Shown here: positions 9,201 through 16,180 of the stretch, piece after piece
Numbering within the stretch: the stretch's first letter is position 1
How the letters are laid out: each line of letters begins with the position of its first letter
NCBI GenBank assembly: GCA_002869925.2
Contig: NEWT02000033.1
Coordinates: 96,495-140,642, forward strand
Source: Nitrospira sp. CG24A
GTDB lineage: Bacteria; Nitrospirota; Nitrospiria; Nitrospirales; Nitrospiraceae
DNA length: 44,148 nt
Reading direction: 5' to 3'
Translations under genes and position numbers: made by a program
Notes under the pieces: model-generated
The model's input: only the letters and a program-made list of their open reading frames with translations
Database searches by the model: none
What the model was told of the DNA's origin: nothing

Positions 9201-12024
9201 TTGACGGACTCCATTCCAACAGTCTTGTATGCGTGACCAACATTCGCCAGATCGTGCGCACAATCGCATCCAAACTGTAGAACGCCTCGTAGGGAAGGCA
9301 CACGACTGTCAATATCGTCTGAACGCTGTGCCGCCCGGCCAAGCGTAGCGCAGCGGCGACATGCTGCTCCGGCAACACATCCTCCGGCTTCTGAAACAGA
9401 TCCAGGATAGCGGCAAGCAACGGAGGAATCAGGATGATTCCGATCACCGCCAAGGTCCACAACCAGAACGGTGACAAGACTGTCCAACCGAGCAGCAACA
9501 TAAGGGTCAACGCAGCCGGGACAAGGCTGCGCCGAAGGTTGTCGAAAAGCTTCCATCGGGACAGTCCAGAGAGCGGGTTCTTCTGACGCTGTGCTCCTGG
9601 ACCGGGGACGCGCGGCAAGAGCCACCCAGCAAGCTGCCAATCCCCACGGATCCAGCGGTGCCGCCGGCTCACATCCACGCTGTAGCATGAGGGATTCTCC
9701 TCATACAACTGCACATCGCTCAGCAGCCCCGCCCGCACGTAGCACCCTTCAAGAAGATCGTGGCTGAGAATCCGGTTCTCGGGACAGCGACCCGCGAGTG
9801 TGCGTTCGAACACGTCCACCTCATAGATCCCCTTGCCGATGAACGAGCCTTCACTGAACAGGTCCTGGTATACATCGGAGACGGCGCGCGTATAGGGATC
9901 GATGCCGGGTTCACTCCCATTGAGTTGCGCATAACGCGACTGATTCGTGCCTGGGAGGCTTACGCCGACACGTGGCTGCAGAATGCCGTATCCTTCGCAG
10001 ACACGCTGTTTGTGCTCGTCGTACCGCGGACGATTCAGTGGATGCGCCATGGTTCCCACGAACTGACGCGCCGCATCACGCGGCAGTTGTGTATCCGTGT
10101 CGAGGGTGATCACGTATTGCACCTTCGACAGCACCTCAGTCTCGCCGACGATGAGGGAGAAGCAATCCCGTGAGCCGCCTCGCAGAAGTCCATTCAAATC
10201 CGCAAGCTTGCCTCGTTTGCGTTCGTGCCCCATCCAGATCCGTTCTCCAGTGTTCCATCGGCGCGGACGATGAAACAAAAAGAACGCATCGCCTGTCGTC
10301 TTTCGGTACTTTCCATTCAACTCTTCAACCCTTTTCTGGGCCAGCCGCAACAGGGGCTCGTCTTCCGGAAGGGTTTCCTCGTGTGCGTCTTGCAAATCGG
10401 TCAACAGGCCGAAATGCAGGTGGTTGTCCCTATTGGCCAGGAACCGGACTTCGAGCGCCTCGGTTAGCTCTTCGATGTTTTCAATGCTGCTCAGCATAGT
10501 CGGAACCACAACAAGTGTACGCGATTCCTGGGGAATGCCTTTGGAGAAGTCCATTCGCGGCAGCGCATGCGGCGTCACCAACACTGTCGCAAGCCAATTC
10601 ACCAGCGCGACCGCCAGTTGACTTGTACAGATGAGGGACAGGAGGCCGACCAGTGCGAGGAACCAACCCTCCTCATCATCGGCATAGGCCAGTGCCAGTA
10701 AGCCGCCGGTGAAGACCCCCGTCATCAAGACAATCGTGCCGACATAGAGGAGCAACGGAAACCGGCTGCTCGTTCGCTGAAGCGTGTTAGATGTGGAAAG
10801 GCGCACCTCCCCCGCTCGTTCGAGCTGTGGCACGCCCTTGTCGATCAGATAAAAACCAACATGGGCTTCTCGATCGCCGACACCTTTCCTACTCGCGCCT
10901 TGCTGCGCCAGATGAATCGCGTGCCGCGCGATTTCTCGTTCCGAGAGGCGGCTGCTTCTCGCCATCCTCTCCACCGCGTGGCGGTAGCGATCGCGAGTGG
11001 CAAAATCCATCTTGCCGTAGGCTGCAGCGGGATCCTCAGTCATCGTCCGCTCGACCACGCTCATCGTCTCAACGAACGTGCGCCAGTCCATCGCGCCCAG
11101 AAACCGAAGACTGCCGATGCTGTTGCTGATGGAGACCTGATCGACGGCCTGCTGTTGGTTTTCCGATTGCACCGACTGCTCAATGGTCAGGCCGGACTCG
11201 GAGAGCCGCTGTTCGATCCAGGTAAGCGGCAACGCCAAGTCGGGGCTCTGTCCCTGCAACCGCCGCGTGAACTCTGCCACGAACGCACTCGCCATCGGCG
11301 GGCTCGACCGCGCCATGTCCGCGATCACCAGAATCAGACTCTTCGGATCCTTCTCAGCGATGTCCATCATCTGATCCGCCCAGTAGTCGGCGCGATTGCG
11401 GTCGATCCTGTGGGCGGCGATCCGCGTGGCCGCGCGCCGGAGGTTCTCGATCAGCGCCAGACGGAGCATGATCGGGATGGCCCATAGTTCGCCTAACGTG
11501 AGATCGGTGATAGTCTGGTAGGCGGTCACAAAACTGCTAAGACTTCCCGGATCGACTCGTCCATCCCCATGCGAAATCGTTTCAAGCGCGATGTCGTATA
11601 CGCGGGGGAGCCCGATCGTCGAGCCATTCAGTAAGCGAGGAAGCTCCCGGCTATATCCCTTGGGCAAGTGTCTCTTGGCCGTGCGAATCTGCTCTTCGAT
11701 GAGATAGAAATTATCGAGCAGCCATTCCCCAGCCGGCGTAACCCGACGGTTCCCCTTCACCGCCTCTGCCAACAGATCGCGGACTCCGATCAGGACGCCT
11801 TCATTTTCAGCCAGTCTGCTCAGAAGCTGGTCCGGAGCCTGGCCCGGACTCAATTGGTGCAGACCAGCTAGGGTCCTGCCGTGTTGCTCCATTTGATCGG
11901 TGCTGAAGAGCTCCGAACGAAGCGGGGGCTCACCACCGGCGTACTGTTCCGCTAAGTCGTTTTCGGGGAAACTTGCCCTGAAATGGAGCAAGCTTCCGAG
12001 ATCGATCTTGCTACGTACCTTCAC
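3274..12024 (-). CDS. ndvB: cyclic beta-1,2-glucan synthase (GT84 + glycoamylase-like + GH94)
   Basis: A 2916-residue inner-membrane enzyme of the NdvB/Cgs family, which builds beta-1,2-glucan from UDP-glucose and closes it to a ring for the periplasm. Visible in order: a cytosolic N-terminal region; membrane segments near 420-470; a GT84 glycosyltransferase domain with LDTDTQLP near 645 and RRHRWIRGDWQ near 790; more membrane segments near 830-880 and 960-1000; a glycoamylase-like domain (FDKGCHLLAIGYNVGERR near 1335); two repeated carbohydrate-binding/GH94 N-terminal type segments near 1640 and 2130; and a GH94 phosphorylase domain with the catalytic-type motif GSGDWNDGMN near 2593. Length and order match the family, so the gene looks intact. 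The GTG start at 12024 overlaps the stop of a 79-codon ORF. A candidate Crp-type promoter lies at 12400-12442. Confidence 0.93.
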   Translation of the reverse strand: MKVRSKIDLGSLLHFRASFPENDLAEQYAGGEPPLRSELFSTDQMEQHGRTLAGLHQLSPGQAPDQLLSRLAENEGVLIGVRDLLAEAVKGNRRVTPAGEWLLDNFYLIEEQIRTAKRHLPKGYSRELPRLLNGSTIGLPRVYDIALETISHGDGRVDPGSLSSFVTAYQTITDLTLGELWAIPIMLRLALIENLRRAATRIAAHRIDRNRADYWADQMMDIAEKDPKSLILVIADMARSSPPMASAFVAEFTRRLQGQSPDLALPLTWIEQRLSESGLTIEQSVQSENQQQAVDQVSISNSIGSLRFLGAMDWRTFVETMSVVERTMTEDPAAAYGKMDFATRDRYRHAVERMARSSRLSEREIARHAIHLAQQGASRKGVGDREAHVGFYLIDKGVPQLERAGEVRLSTSNTLQRTSSRFPLLLYVGTIVLMTGVFTGGLLALAYADDEEGWFLALVGLLSLICTSQLAVALVNWLATVLVTPHALPRMDFSKGIPQESRTLVVVPTMLSSIENIEELTEALEVRFLANRDNHLHFGLLTDLQDAHEETLPEDEPLLRLAQKRVEELNGKYRKTTGDAFFLFHRPRRWNTGERIWMGHERKRGKLADLNGLLRGGSRDCFSLIVGETEVLSKVQYVITLDTDTQLPRDAARQFVGTMAHPLNRPRYDEHKQRVCEGYGILQPRVGVSLPGTNQSRYAQLNGSEPGIDPYTRAVSDVYQDLFSEGSFIGKGIYEVDVFERTLAGRCPENRILSHDLLEGCYVRAGLLSDVQLYEENPSCYSVDVSRRHRWIRGDWQLAGWLLPRVPGPGAQRQKNPLSGLSRWKLFDNLRRSLVPAALTLMLLLGWTVLSPFWLWTLAVIGIILIPPLLAAILDLFQKPEDVLPEQHVAAALRLAGRHSVQTILTVVCLPYEAFYSLDAIVRTIWRMLVTHTRLLEWSPSSNQDRDRRTGVVAYCRTMWIGPVLATASVIYLTLSEPSALDVTLPILALWFSSPVIMWWISQPMTRREVHLTGDQTIFLRKLARKTWAFFEEFVGPDDHWLPPDNYQEHPVAVVAHRTSPTNMGLALLANLSAYDFGYLSAGQLIERTTKAFHTMEELERHRHHFYNWYDTQSLKPLLPTYVSTVDSGNLAGHLLTLRPGLLALPDQKILVPRFFDGLSDTVRVLEDAAGESSPAPLAHFQKYLESAYASQPTTLTAARLCLDRLATTAEEVLASVTAAPESQATWWARALARQCRDALDDLMFLAPWALLSASQDRLSEYDHIDEIPTLRELAHLDEVCRQAIEQRLDSEARHEDRTWADGLQRLIVKASQRARERIAAVEGLAGQASQFANIEYDFLFDKGCHLLAIGYNVGERRRDSSYYDLLASEARLCSFVAIAQGQLQQEHWFALGRLLTTAGGGPVLISWSGSMFEYLMPLLVMPIYEHTLLDQTCKAAVERQIQYGGQRGVAWGISESGYNTIDVHLNYQYRAFGVPGLGLKRGLADDVVIAPYASALALMVAPEEACLNLQRLAAAGLEGPFGLYEAIDYTPSRLPRGQSSVVIRSYMAHHQGMSLLALAYLLLDRPMQKRFESDPLFQATMLLLQERIPKATASYSHSVELSDLRTTFGDAEMPVRRFNSPHTPIPEVQLLSNGRYHVMITNAGGGYSRWKDLAVTRWREDSTCDNWGTFCYIRDVVSKEFWSTAYQPTCKSPENYEVIFSEGRAEFRRRDHDIETYTEIVVSPEDDIELRRTRITNGSRTSRTIEITSYAEVVLASSASDALHPAFSNLFVQTEIIRERQAILCTRRPRSLAEHSPWMCHLMTVHGADIGTMSYETDRSRFIGRGRTAADPQAMGGSSARQGTHDAGGLSGSEGSVLDPIVAIRCRLTLGPEESATIDMVSGIGDTRNVCLALVEKYQDRRLADRVFDLAWTHSQVVMRQLNATEADAQLYGRLASSVLYANSSLRADPSDLIKNRRGQSGLWGYAISGDLPIVLLQIGDPANIDLVRQLVQAHAYWRSKGLAVDLVIWNEDRAGYRQLLHEQIMGLIAAGLEAHVMDRPGGIFVRPSDQISNEDRILLQSVARAIITDGRGSLADQITRRGHVDITVPRLAPTRTHRSEPVPSAALPRHDLRFFNGLGGFTPDGREYVITTAQGDVTPAPWVNVLANPHFGTVISESGQAYTWSENAHEFRLTPWHNDPVSDPSGEALYIRDEERGHFWSPTPLPSRGATPYVSRHGFGYSVFEHMERGIRSELWVYVALDAPIKFMVLKVRNESGRSRKLSATGYVEWVLGDLRPKSAMHIVTELDSKSASLFARNPYHTEFAGRTAFFDVNETTRTISGDRTEFIGRNGTLRSPVAMTRLRLSGKVGAGLDPCGAIQVPFELANGQEREIIFRLGVGRDAEDARNMVRRFRRPAAARSALEMVWQYWKHTLGAVHVETPDESLNMLTNGWLLYQTLACRLWARSGYYQSGGAFGFRDQLQDSMALIHTEPHLVRKHLLLCAARQFQEGDVQHWWHPPSGRGVRTRCSDDYLWLPLATCRYVLSTGDSGVLDEPIHFAEGRPVNQEEDSYYDLPGRSEKVAGLYEHCVRAILKGLARGEHGLPFIGSGDWNDGMNMVGEQGRGESIWLGFFLYDVLMQFAKVARLRGDLSFAQRCQSEAADVRQNIEQHGWDGEWYLRAYFDDGSPLGSASNPECQIDSIAQSWSVLSGAGNATRSRMGMDAVDRRLVRRDHALIQLLDPPFDKSHLNPGYIKGYVPGVRENGGQYTHAAIWAAMAFAALGDRRRAWELLAMINPINHARSPEGVATYKVEPYVAAADVYALSPHNGRGGWTWYTGSAGWMYRLIVESLLGLRLEVDKLHVVPCLPAHWKGFTLHYRYRETVYHITVLQTRAGNGDTKVSVDGIEQQNKTIPLVDDCREHSVEVHVPATEVH

Positions 12025-12260
12025 GTGTGAGGTCTCTTTCTTATAAGCAAGGTCTCGCGAACCAGTCTGCGCTCACGATGGCGTTTTGGGTTGCCCCTCT
12101 TCGGCGCTTCTTGCATAGAGCACCGCTCGATTCGATACGAATGTCGCAAGGCCAACGTGTGTATGTGTCGAAGTCCGATGCGGCACAGAAGATCGAGCGT
12201 CGGCGAGCAGACCGGAATGAGCAGTCGATCCTGGCTGAACCTACCCAGTGGGGGATTCAC
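12021..12260 (-). CDS. 79-residue leader ORF translationally coupled to ndvB (candidate)
   Basis: This ORF starts with GTG at 12260 and its TGA stop overlaps the GTG of ndvB in the sequence GTGA. The product begins MNPPLGRFSQDRLLIPV and is Arg-rich, with no known domain. Its own start again overlaps the stop of the short ORF upstream in a GTGA. Two successive start/stop overlaps suggest translational coupling, but the protein itself is not convincing, so this may be a control ORF or chance. Confidence 0.3.
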   Translation of the reverse strand: MNPPLGRFSQDRLLIPVCSPTLDLLCRIGLRHIHTLALRHSYRIERCSMQEAPKRGNPKRHRERRLVRETLLIRKRPHT

Positions 12261-12298
12261 GCCAAACCGTCAAAATCAAAAAATTCCTCGTTCATCAT
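12257..12298 (-). CDS. 13-residue mini-ORF in the ndvB leader (candidate)
   Basis: ATG ATG at 12298 opens the short peptide MMNEEFFDFDGLA. Its TGA overlaps the GTG of the 79-residue ORF (GTGA). The frame is open further upstream to a TAG, and the reading before it (VETPPSYRA) is also protein-like, so it may be the tail of a lost gene rather than a leader peptide. No clear ribosome site. Confidence 0.22.
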   Translation of the reverse strand: MMNEEFFDFDGLA

Positions 12299-12399
12299 GG
12301 CCCGGTATGAGGGGGGAGTCTCGACAGAGTACCTACCATATCGGAGGTGTGATACAGCTCGCGACTATATCGTCCATCTGCGCGAAATCTTCGATTAAA

Positions 12400-12442
12400 T
12401 CTATCCAATTAGATCGATGATTGTCTGGTCAAAATTGCTCAG
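12400..12442 (-). promoter_or_regulatory. candidate Crp-type promoter (site a) for ndvB
   Basis: Read on the minus strand, the dyad CTGAGCAATTTTGACCAGAC (12442-12423) is followed after 17 bp by GATAGA (12405-12400). This is the best match to the consensus of the eleven sites. The predicted transcript starts near 12393 and has a leader of about 370 bases before ndvB. Confidence 0.6.
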
Positions 12443-12718
12443 TTTTAATGGTCTAGTCGGCAGGCGACTTCACGTGTGCGCTGGTCAAAATACACCAAGC
12501 CTCATGAAGGGGGACCTAGAGGCAGCGGAAAACTATTGTGACGACCAACAATACAGCAGTTTCCTCGACGACTACAAACTGGTTTTTGGAAGAACTGATG
12601 CATGGTTGTCCCTTTGCAAGGCTCGTGTGCCTTTCCTTGACAAGGCAGAGAAGGAGTTGGTAGAAGGTCTTGGGGCAAGGGTAACAGCGGGCCCGGCCCG
12701 CACGGAAGGAACCGATCC
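12443..12718. other. divergent intergenic region with a doubtful plus-strand ORF
   Basis: This is the region between the divergent ndvB leader and the acyl carrier protein gene. It must contain the pigment-cluster promoter, but no good -35/-10 pair was recognised. An ORF from an ATG at 12504 to 12782 reads fairly protein-like (for example AENYCDDQQYSSFLDDYKLV) but has no ribosome site and runs 64 bp into the carrier protein gene in another frame. It may be a frameshifted relic or chance. A partial second dyad copy, TTTTGACCAG on the minus strand, lies at 12482-12491. Confidence 0.35.
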
Positions 12719-12985
12719 GTGTCTGATGTATCGCCTCTGGAAACAGAAGTTGCAAAACTCATCGTGCAGACACTCACACTAAAAGTTGATCCAGCACAAA
12801 TTCGACCAGAAGAGCCACTCTTCGGTGACGGCCTGGGTCTTGATTCGATTGACGCGCTCGAACTGTCTCTTGCGATCTTTCAATCCTATGGACATCAGAT
12901 ACGTTCAGATGATCCAGACTCTGTCGCCACCTTCGCCTCACTCCGGTCACTCTGTCAGTCGATCGAGAAACATCGCACGAAATAG
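12719..12985 (+). CDS. acyl carrier protein of the aryl polyene cluster
   Basis: An 88-residue acyl carrier protein that holds the growing polyene chain on a phosphopantetheine arm. The motif GLGLDSIDALEL carries the attachment Ser43. The start is a GTG at 12719 with AAGGA about nine bases upstream. It is first in the operon, 14 bp ahead of the ligase gene, as in xanthomonadin and aryl-polyene clusters, where a carrier protein gene is near the start. Those clusters often have two carrier proteins; only this one is visible here, so it presumably serves both starter loading and elongation. Confidence 0.88.
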   Translation: MSDVSPLETEVAKLIVQTLTLKVDPAQIRPEEPLFGDGLGLDSIDALELSLAIFQSYGHQIRSDDPDSVATFASLRSLCQSIEKHRTK

Positions 12986-12999
12986 CAGCAGGTGGCTCT

Positions 13000-14346
13000 A
13001 TGAACCGCGCCGCGTTGCTCGGCCTCTACCACACTGACCGAGTGTTGGCTTGGGAGAACGGCCGCTCGATGACCTATGGCCGATTTCTTTCCGATGTGGA
13101 AAACCTTGCTGACTTGCTTCCTGAGAAACCTACGGTCATTAACCTGGCTGATGACCGTTATCAATTTCTGGTCGGATTCGCCGCTGCCTTGGTCCGAGGA
13201 CAGACCACGCTGCTTCCTCCTAGTCGCGCACCTGGCGCCTTAGCCCAGATGGCTCGAGAATATGGCAACAGCTATTGCCTGGTAGATGGCACTCAACAAG
13301 TTGAACCACTCCCCTCCTTTCAAATCCCGAAAGGTACAGGGAGTCCAACCGGCACGGTGAAGGTTCCCCAAATCCCCATTGACCACCCGGCCATAGTGGC
13401 CTTTACGTCAGGCAGTACAGGAAATCCTCATCCACATGTCAAAACCTGGGGCTCCCTCGTCGCAATCGCTCGGAGCACTGGGACCCGGCTGGGGCTCAAG
13501 ACTTCCGATCAGATGACCGTCGTGGCGACAGTTCCTCATCAGCACATGTACGGGCTCGAAGTCTCTGTTATGCTTCCCATTCAACATGGGATGGCGTTCT
13601 ATACGGGGCGTCCGCTGTTTCCTGAAGATGTACGATTAGCATTGGCGGAGGTGCCGTCGCCGCGCATGCTTGTCACCACGCCTTTACATATCCGTGCTTG
13701 TGTCACCGCTCGCTCACGGCTGTCTCCAATGGAGTGCATTCTTTCTGCAACCGCGCCCCTTCCTAGCTCGTTGGCCAAACAAGCCGAGATTCTGTTCCAA
13801 ACCAGAGTCTATGAGGTGTATGGGTTTACGGAGGCTGGGAGTCTCGCCACAAGGCGAACTGTCGACGAGAACAGCTGGCACGTGTTGGATGGCATCACGC
13901 TGCATCAAGAATCGGCCGCGTGTTCCATGTATGCCTCATACTTGCGTGAGCCCGTCCCCTTTCCCGATCTTGTGTCGCTGCAAGGCCCGCATCGGTTCGT
14001 GTTGCATGGACGTGGCACGGATCTGGTGAACATTGGTGGGCACCGGGGTTCGTTAAGTGACCTGAGTCAAAAACTGAACGATATCGAGGGCGTGCAGGAT
14101 GGCGTGTTCTTCCTCCCGGATGAAATAGGAACCGCCGTCACACGTCTAACCGCCTTCGTTGTTGCGCCTGAAAAATCTGCTGAACACATTCTGTCGGCGC
14201 TTCGAACAGTCATTGATCCAGTGTTTCTCCCCAGACCACTTCACCTGGTTCCTGACCTGCCCCGTAACGAAACCGGCAAGCTCACGCGAGAGGCGTTGCT
14301 CGGACTGCTGCGTGAGCTTCATAAAAAGGAGCAGCATGGGTCCTGA
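13000..14346 (+). CDS. adenylate-forming aryl-acid:ACP ligase (ApeH/XanA2-like)
   Basis: A 448-residue member of the AMP-forming ligase superfamily. In aryl-polyene systems this enzyme activates hydroxybenzoate or hydroxycinnamate with ATP and loads it on the carrier protein. The P-loop FTSGSTGNPHPHVKTW begins at residue 135 and has the PH...K variant that I associate with pigment-cluster ligases. YGFTEAGS is the A5-like motif, and NETGKL near the C-terminus supplies the catalytic Lys427. Length is short but complete. It overlaps the next gene by 11 bp. The chorismatase gene at 25268 would deliver its substrate. The exact acid cannot be read from sequence. Confidence 0.85.
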   Translation: MNRAALLGLYHTDRVLAWENGRSMTYGRFLSDVENLADLLPEKPTVINLADDRYQFLVGFAAALVRGQTTLLPPSRAPGALAQMAREYGNSYCLVDGTQQVEPLPSFQIPKGTGSPTGTVKVPQIPIDHPAIVAFTSGSTGNPHPHVKTWGSLVAIARSTGTRLGLKTSDQMTVVATVPHQHMYGLEVSVMLPIQHGMAFYTGRPLFPEDVRLALAEVPSPRMLVTTPLHIRACVTARSRLSPMECILSATAPLPSSLAKQAEILFQTRVYEVYGFTEAGSLATRRTVDENSWHVLDGITLHQESAACSMYASYLREPVPFPDLVSLQGPHRFVLHGRGTDLVNIGGHRGSLSDLSQKLNDIEGVQDGVFFLPDEIGTAVTRLTAFVVAPEKSAEHILSALRTVIDPVFLPRPLHLVPDLPRNETGKLTREALLGLLRELHKKEQHGS

Positions 14347-14662
14347 GCGGATCGTCACAATCGGTGCGGACCATCCCTCGCTGGCTGGACATTTTCCCGG
14401 CCATCCCGTGGTCCCTGGCGTCGTGATACTGGGAGAAGTTATGAATGCCATCGGCGAGATGGCCGAACAGAACATCGAGTTTGTGGGTATGCCGTCGGCA
14501 AAATTCATGTCGCCCCTGAACCCAGGAGAGCCTCTTACGATCAGGTTGGATCAGCAGGGCAATAGCGCAATGGAGTTCACCTGCACCACCGGGACTCGAC
14601 TCATTGCGAGTGGCTGCATGCTATACCGCATTGTCGCCGATGATTCCACGGGTGATTTGTGA
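14336..14662 (+). CDS. hotdog-fold 3-hydroxyacyl-ACP dehydratase (ApeI/FabZ-like)
   Basis: A 108-residue single hotdog-domain protein. The motif GHFPGHPVVPGVV at residues 18-30 is the FabZ/FabA active-site helix, with His19 as the likely base. It would remove water from the 3-hydroxyacyl chain to make the conjugated double bonds. The ATG at 14336 follows AAAAAGGAG and lies inside the end of the ligase gene, so it is translationally coupled. A second dehydratase of different type is at 20769; two dehydratases are normal for this pathway, and I recall ApeI and ApeP as counterparts. Confidence 0.85.
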   Translation: MGPERIVTIGADHPSLAGHFPGHPVVPGVVILGEVMNAIGEMAEQNIEFVGMPSAKFMSPLNPGEPLTIRLDQQGNSAMEFTCTTGTRLIASGCMLYRIVADDSTGDL

Positions 14663-15555
14663 GTGCGGGGTGGTTGCGGCAACGCGAACGCGGCAGTCGA
14701 ATCGCGTCACGATTCATGATCTGGATGGCGTTATCCGTAGGCCGTCCCGCCGCGCGGGCCTTGCTCTATCCAATCTGCGTCTATTATTTGGTATGTTCGA
14801 GGCAGTCAAGTCGCGCTATCCGACCCTATTTGATTCGAGCGCTGGGACGTCCAATCGGCTGGCGTGACCTGTATCGGCAGTATCATCGTTTTGCGGAGAC
14901 GCTTCTCGATCGTGTCTATCTTCTTGCCGGGCAAGGCAACCGCTTTGACATCAAGATACGAGGACTCGACTTGCTCAAGGACCGCGTAGCTCGTGGCAAG
15001 GGATGTATTCTGCTCGGGTCACATCTGGGAAGTTTCGAGATCGTGCGTACCATCGGGCTGACTCAGCAGGATGTCGAAATCAAAGTCCTGATGTACGAGC
15101 AGCATACACCGATGATCCGAGACCTCTTCCGCGACCTGAATCCTGCGTTTGCCGATGCGATAATACAGACCGGCACGCCGAACACGATGCTGCAAGTCAA
15201 GGAATGTCTGGACCGCGGAGGAATGGTGGGCATTCTCACGGATCGTCTCGTGAAGCAGGATCAGACCACGCCCTGCACGTTCTTCGGCAAGCTCGCACGA
15301 TTCCCTGCAGGCACTATGTGGCTCGCGAGCATCTTGCAGGTGCCGGTCGTTCTCTTCTTCGGGATCTACCGAGGAGACAATCGCTACGAGATTCATTTCG
15401 AGTTGTTCGCCGAGGAGATCACGATCGACCGGCGGCATCGAGATCAGGAGGTTCAGCAATGGACCCAACGCTACGCCGACCGTCTCGAATACCACTGCCG
15501 CCTGGCGGCCGACAATTGGTTCAACTTTTATGACTTTTGGGAAGAGCAACTGTAA
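14659..15555 (+). CDS. LpxL/HtrB-like acyltransferase
   Basis: A 298-residue membrane-associated acyltransferase of the lipid A lauroyl-acyltransferase superfamily. The catalytic HX4E motif is HLGSFE (His122, Glu127). GMVGILTDR and FPAGTMWLA follow as in the family. The hydrophobic N-terminal part (residues 18-48) probably anchors it in the inner membrane. In aryl-polyene clusters this enzyme is thought to join the polyene to a lipid so that it can be placed in the outer membrane. The GTG start at 14659 overlaps the preceding stop by 4 bp, and the gene overlaps the next one by 26 bp. Confidence 0.85.
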   Translation: MSAGWLRQRERGSRIASRFMIWMALSVGRPAARALLYPICVYYLVCSRQSSRAIRPYLIRALGRPIGWRDLYRQYHRFAETLLDRVYLLAGQGNRFDIKIRGLDLLKDRVARGKGCILLGSHLGSFEIVRTIGLTQQDVEIKVLMYEQHTPMIRDLFRDLNPAFADAIIQTGTPNTMLQVKECLDRGGMVGILTDRLVKQDQTTPCTFFGKLARFPAGTMWLASILQVPVVLFFGIYRGDNRYEIHFELFAEEITIDRRHRDQEVQQWTQRYADRLEYHCRLAADNWFNFYDFWEEQL

Positions 15556-16180
15556 ATGGTCGTTGAGACTGCTTACCCTATTCCTCATCTGGTTGTTCTT
15601 GCCGGGTCCTACACCGGTGTCCTTGGGCCAGTCGTCGCCACAGTCTGAGCGTGAGGCAGGATCGACTGACTGGAATGTGGACCAGCTCATTGAGGACCTG
15701 GCCAAGCATCGGCAGTCGGAGGTACGGTTTGAAGAGACTGCTTTTTCGCACCTGCTCACCCAGCCTTTGAAGACCCAAGGCATCTTGCGTTTCACTCCTT
15801 CGACGGGACTCGAAAAACATATTACCGCTCCATATGACGAACGCTATCTCGTTGAAGGCGATACGGTCCTCTTCGAGAGCAGGACGAAGGGTACGAAGAG
15901 GAGCCTTTCACTGCACGACTACCCTGTGCTGCAAGCATTTATAGAAGCCTTTCGGTCAACTCTGGCCAATGATGTCGTGACCCTGAGGCGTTTCTATAGC
16001 GTGACATTGCAGCGTGGGCCAAGGAGATGGGTCTTGATACTGCATCCACTGGACAAAGCCATGCAGGAGCTGGTGGAGTCCATTCGGTTCTCCGGAGAAA
16101 GAGAAGACGTCGACAGCATTGAGATCCAAGCCCCAGACGGAGATCGGTCTGTCATGGTCATCACAGCGAGCGCACCGTGA
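15530..16180 (+). CDS. LolA-like outer-membrane lipoprotein carrier (XanG-like)
   Basis: A 216-residue exported protein with a hydrophobic signal segment at residues 11-33 (LRLLTLFLIWLFLPG). The rest fits the LolA-like fold found in pigment clusters: VRFEETAFSHLLTQPLKTQG followed by a strand-rich part ending in IEIQAPDGDRSVMVI. It probably carries the lipid-linked polyene across the periplasm together with the MMPL exporter encoded next, which it overlaps by 4 bp. The start overlaps the acyltransferase gene. Family assignment rests on the pattern and on position in the cluster; LolA-like proteins are weakly conserved. Confidence 0.8.
   Translation: MTFGKSNCKWSLRLLTLFLIWLFLPGPTPVSLGQSSPQSEREAGSTDWNVDQLIEDLAKHRQSEVRFEETAFSHLLTQPLKTQGILRFTPSTGLEKHITAPYDERYLVEGDTVLFESRTKGTKRSLSLHDYPVLQAFIEAFRSTLANDVVTLRRFYSVTLQRGPRRWVLILHPLDKAMQELVESIRFSGEREDVDSIEIQAPDGDRSVMVITASAP

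Noticed and set aside
8891-9688. 265-codon ORF on the minus strand inside the glucan synthase gene
   Set aside because: It is a shadow in another frame of the large gene on the same strand; its composition shows no domain.
12504-12782. 92-codon plus-strand ORF in front of the acyl carrier protein gene
   Set aside because: Reads fairly protein-like but has no ribosome site and overlaps the well-supported carrier protein gene by 64 bp in another frame.
15019-15795. 258-codon ORF antisense to the acyltransferase gene
   Set aside because: Shadow; both plus-strand genes there have motifs and coupled starts.
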